From assembly GCA_001599935.1 (NCBI GenBank), contig BCIJ01000010.1, forward strand, positions 160,021 through 224,020: DNA of 64,000 nt. Direction: 5' to 3'. Position 1 is the first letter of the stretch, and the number at the start of each line of letters is the position of its first letter. Made by a program: the position numbers and the translations under genes. Below the pieces are notes generated by a model. The model was not told the DNA's origin, made no database searches, and was given only the letters and a program-made list of their open reading frames with translations. Shown here piece after piece: positions 61,261 through 64,000 of this stretch. This DNA is from Holtermannia corniformis. Its lineage: Eukaryota > Basidiomycota > Tremellomycetes > Holtermanniales.

Positions 61261-63095
61261 ATGGACAGCAGCACCGTTCCATCTCTGCTCCGTCCATTCC
61301 CAGTCCCCAAGATCCCCAGTCCACCCACGCACGGCCACTCGCAGAGCGTGTACGTGCTCTCGGCAGACGGCTCGCAGCTGTACCTGCTCGACCCGACCCG
61401 ACCGCAAAAGGGAGAACACCCGCCTCCGTACGCTCCACACACGCTCGATCAGACTGCGCAGCCGGCGCGCAGAGCTCGAGCCTCAACGTTGTCGTCTCTT
61501 GCGGACCGTGCTGGCGGTCTCGGCTCGGCCAGCGTCGGATCTTCATCGTCCCCTGGTACCCTCTCGCGCTCAACGAACACGTCGCCCACGCGAACTCTGA
61601 GGCCCATGCCGCCCCTCAGAGGCGGATCGGATACAGCGCCGTATCACCACGAAATCGTAGATGAGCGAACGCCACTGCTCGGTACGCCAAGCGTGCAGAC
61701 CATCAGTCCGCCCAGGCGCCCTAGATGGACAACGATATTCCGCGGTGGAAGTCAATCATCGCCCAGTTCACCGATCTCGGCGGTCGATTCCACCGCGGGA
61801 TCCGAACCGCGCCGCTTCACAAAGTATTGGCAACCACTCACCAGCGGCGCACACTGGTCCGCCGCATTCCACATTGTCATCCTCAACTTTCCTTTTGTAC
61901 GTTCTCCTGCTTCTTTTCCTCCATACGAGCTCATGATCCCACAGGCACTCTTCATATGGCCGTTCCTCGTCGCTGGGACCCTGGCGGGCACAGCGCTGTT
62001 GATCACGCTACCGATCGGAGCCGCCGTTTGGTTTTTGACGCTGTTACTGACGCGCTCGGCTGCGCGGCTCGAGGTGCGTGTCTGCTTCACTCTTGTATCT
62101 CGTTTTCTTTGCTGTCTCTGTTCAGCCGGCGTTGCGCATAATTGATCACTCGAATCTGGCAAAGGCCTCGAGCTTGTGCCTGCTGCACTCTATCCCCTGG
62201 CAACGTACTGCGTAGCCATCTCTTCAACCTCTTCTCCCACGTACAGTGTATAGCACTAATAACCCGATTATAGCTCGCAATGCAGCGCCACTTTCACAAA
62301 CCGAGATCCGCGCCGGATCCACGCGTCCCGACACGTCCAATCTTTCAACGATTAAAGGAACCGCCCGTCCTACCGCGCTCAGGGGATGACAGGGAGTGGG
62401 AAACGGGGTTTGCCAAGAACGCGGTCGCTATGGTGCGTTTCTCACGATCCCATCCGAGTTCTGCGATTGCTGTTCGGGGAGCAAAAGCTGGCGTCATGGA
62501 GACGCCATGTTGTGGACTCTTTGCAGCGCCGTGTGCTGCGCATCGCTCTGTCGCTGTGCGTGACTTTTGCGCGGAGATTGCTGAAATGCTGTGTGTCAAT
62601 CTGCAAGCGCTGCTGTACGTGCCATGGCAGACAATCAGGCCGTCACGCCAACGTAATCAGTGTGAGAAACTGCACTCTGTGTTCCCCCGTCAACCCAATG
62701 CCTGGTACTCTTTCCTGTGAGCTAATACCTTGGTCATGCGCGGTCACTCGCCGCATGATTGGAGGGACGATAGCCCCGATGGCAAGGGTGATGCGTGTTG
62801 CACAGTGCGACGCGTTGCTTATCGTCCGCGACTGGTAAAATGCGCTCAGCGTGCTTGACCGTCGCACATTTTTGCCCACTCAGACTGACCTCTACAGTTC
62901 TCCGACCACTACTCGTACCAAGCGCTCTCCTACCTGATCCTCACCAAGGCTTTGATAACCCTCACATCCACAATCATCCTCGTCCCGCTGTTCATCATCG
63001 CGTTCGTGACGGTCGTACCGCTACCGGCCGTGTTGGGGCTGCTGCGCAGATTCGGGCGGTGGCAGGCTGGGGTGGCGGTTCAGGCTCTGGCGTAG
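61261..63095 (+). CDS. Multi-pass membrane protein with long disordered N-terminus
   Basis: The first about 180 residues are Pro/Ser-rich and end in an acidic-dileucine-like ERTPLLG. Four hydrophobic segments follow: WSAAFHIVILNFPF, ALFIWPFLVAGTLAGTALLI with PIGAAVWFLTLLL, then, after RSAARLELAMQRHFHKP and a roughly 50-residue loop, LSYLILTKALITLTSTIILV and LFIIAFVTVVPLPAVLGLLR, closing WQAGVAVQALA. The layout resembles a fungal membrane family related to the bacterial putative-sensor domain (family recollection only). Introns here are longer than usual (about 200 bases at 62073-62274 and about 465 bases at 62432-62898). Vacuolar or plasma-membrane location is guesswork. Confidence 0.65.
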
Positions 63096-63238
63096 ATAAT
63101 TGCTTGAGGGTTTGACGTTGTATATACTACCGTTGGGGTGTTCCAGTGAGCGAGATGCGACGCCGTCTGGTGCACAGGAATCGAGATATCATCATGCATC
63201 ACTCAGACCGGAGTCGCGGCGAACTGGCTGCGAGATCA

Positions 63239-63610
63239 TCATGTTCGATTGTACCAGCTGTCTGCCTTGGTCATGATACGTTTGACATGGTCTGCCGTGG
63301 TGACCTTGGACGCCCCTTGGTGCTCGTCATAGAACTTGTGGACGGCTTCCTTCTCCTCTTCGGTCGCCGCTTTGAATGACTGAGTACCTTGGAAGTGGTT
63401 ATATGCGCTCATCAATACGTTTGCAAACGTCTCACGCCTGTCACTTTTCCACAAGTACGATGGCACTTTGTTTTCTGGCCCGTAACGTCTTGCTTTCTCA
63501 CGATAGAAACGCTGCCTTTCATGATTCGAGTACCCTTTGACGCCCCGCCACTCGTCTTGACTATCCTCTTCGCGCTCGGTATGGGAGTCGGCTGTTTCCG
63601 AAGATGACAT
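63239..63610 (-). CDS. Hypothetical 123-residue hydrophilic protein
   Basis: Unrecognised single-exon protein. MSSSETADSHTEREEDSQDE is acidic; the rest is basic and helical (SNHERQRFYREKARRYGPEN, LWKSDRRETFANVLMSAYNH, TEEEKEAVHKFYDEHQGASK, RIMTKADSWYNRT). Conserved-looking Trp/Tyr positions suggest a small helical fold. No targeting signal. Function unknown. Confidence 0.6.
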   Translation of the reverse strand: MSSSETADSHTEREEDSQDEWRGVKGYSNHERQRFYREKARRYGPENKVPSYLWKSDRRETFANVLMSAYNHFQGTQSFKAATEEEKEAVHKFYDEHQGASKVTTADHVKRIMTKADSWYNRT

Positions 63611-63721
63611 GGTGGTAGACTAACAAGTTTTCAGACGCTCTCGACGGCGCGGTATATGTTGGAATACGCCACTCAGCCAGCCATCAGGGCGGACGACGCG
63701 GCGGGTGACGCCGCATCCGGC

Positions 63722-63810
63722 GAACACTACATCCGGCGAGGATGTAGCCAAGACACGTCTGCCGCGGCGAGGATGTAGTCAAGGCGCCGAGGAACACTAC
63801 ATCCGGCGAG
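63722..63810. repeat. Short interspersed direct repeats with hairpin
   Basis: The 19-mer GAACACTACATCCGGCGAG occurs at 63722-63740 and 63792-63810; GGCGAGGATGTAG occurs at 63735-63747 and 63766-63778. Together CTACATCC and GGATGTAG form an 8-bp-arm hairpin. A separate perfect hairpin GTAGGC-GAA-GCCTAC lies at 63843-63857. Confidence 0.75.
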
Positions 63811-63884
63811 ACAGTCAGGATGGCGTGCTAGACATCAGAGCCGTAGGCGAAGCCTACAAAGTAGAGCCGTAGCGAGCGAGATGC

Positions 63885-63945
63885 ATCACGGTTCTTCCCC
63901 AATCTAACAGATTAAGAGTCTGTCTTACCGAGCTAGCAAGCTAGA
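63885..63945 (-). pseudogene. Degenerate tRNA-Lys(CUU)-like sequence
   Basis: On the minus strand GCTAGCTCGGTAAGAC is followed by a 5-bp stem and 7-base loop, ACAGA-CTCTTAA-TCTGT, whose loop carries a CUU anticodon in normal context. The D-arm block GCTAGCTC and GGTA match tRNA-Lys, but four D-loop bases are missing, the T-arm GGTTCGA box is not present, and the acceptor ends do not pair. So it is not a working tRNA; a tRNA relic or tRNA-derived repeat is possible. Confidence 0.35.
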
Positions 63946-63980
63946 AGCACCGTCAACCAAGACAAGAGTCATCGTCAATC

Positions 63981-64000
63981 ATGTCCGACAACACGGGCAC
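63981..64000 (+). CDS. Possible gene start cut by window end
   Basis: ATG followed by SDNTGT at the last 20 bases, in a purine-rich CAATC-ATG context like other small-gene starts here (compare MSDSSD at 25523). Too short to judge. Confidence 0.2.

Noticed and set aside
1..64000. CRISPR arrays, prokaryotic operons, rRNA genes
   Set aside because: Nothing of the kind is visible; introns and gene families are fungal.

Overview
The window is nuclear DNA of a fungus, most likely a basidiomycete yeast or dimorphic form related to Pucciniomycotina. The evidence is compact genes with many 35-60 base GT-AG introns carrying a CTGAC/CTAAC branch box, moderate-to-high GC, fungal-only families (Zn2Cys6 regulator, TRS65, RGD2-like RhoGAP, HRI1, HIG1-type protein), and a hAT transposon. 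The taxon is inferred from gene style only; no rRNA is present.

Layout: 0-5 kb, RRP5 (ribosome biogenesis), cut by the window start. 5.6-9 kb, five tiny genes of a Cys/His family ending in a CxCG knuckle. 9-18 kb, a group that could act in amine or guanidino nitrogen use: aldehyde dehydrogenase, HRI1-like protein, Zn2Cys6 regulator, APC permease and a secreted-type ureohydrolase, the last two sharing one divergent promoter. 18.4-25.5 kb, more tiny genes, several with a C-x(5-7)-HxH motif, on both sides of an F-BAR/DEP/RhoGAP gene, plus a three-exon Cys-rich gene found only by splicing. 26.1-31.2 kb, a complete 5.1-kb hAT element with 8-bp target duplication, terminal inverted repeats, a transposase gene, and GGATATCC/CCGCGG repeats in its intron-like gaps.

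31.4-51.2 kb, conserved genes: fructosamine kinase, HIG1-type protein, dihydrofolate synthase (9 bases behind the HIG1-type stop), three disordered proteins, a divergent protein kinase, TRAPP II subunit TRS65, a tandem pair of unknown paralogs, vacuolar alpha-mannosidase AMS1, and ATG12 without a visible C-terminal glycine exon. 51.2-54.9 kb is gene-poor. 55-63.6 kb holds a triose-phosphate/nucleotide-sugar transporter with a 1.3-kb intron, three more tiny genes, a PPIL3-type cyclophilin, a 47-residue membrane peptide, a four-helix membrane protein and an unknown 123-residue protein. The right edge has short repeats, a degenerate tRNA-Lys-like sequence and a possible gene start.

The main unusual theme is the number of orphan-like proteins of 47-120 residues (about 18), many grouped into families by eye and several with their own TATA box, packed between housekeeping genes.
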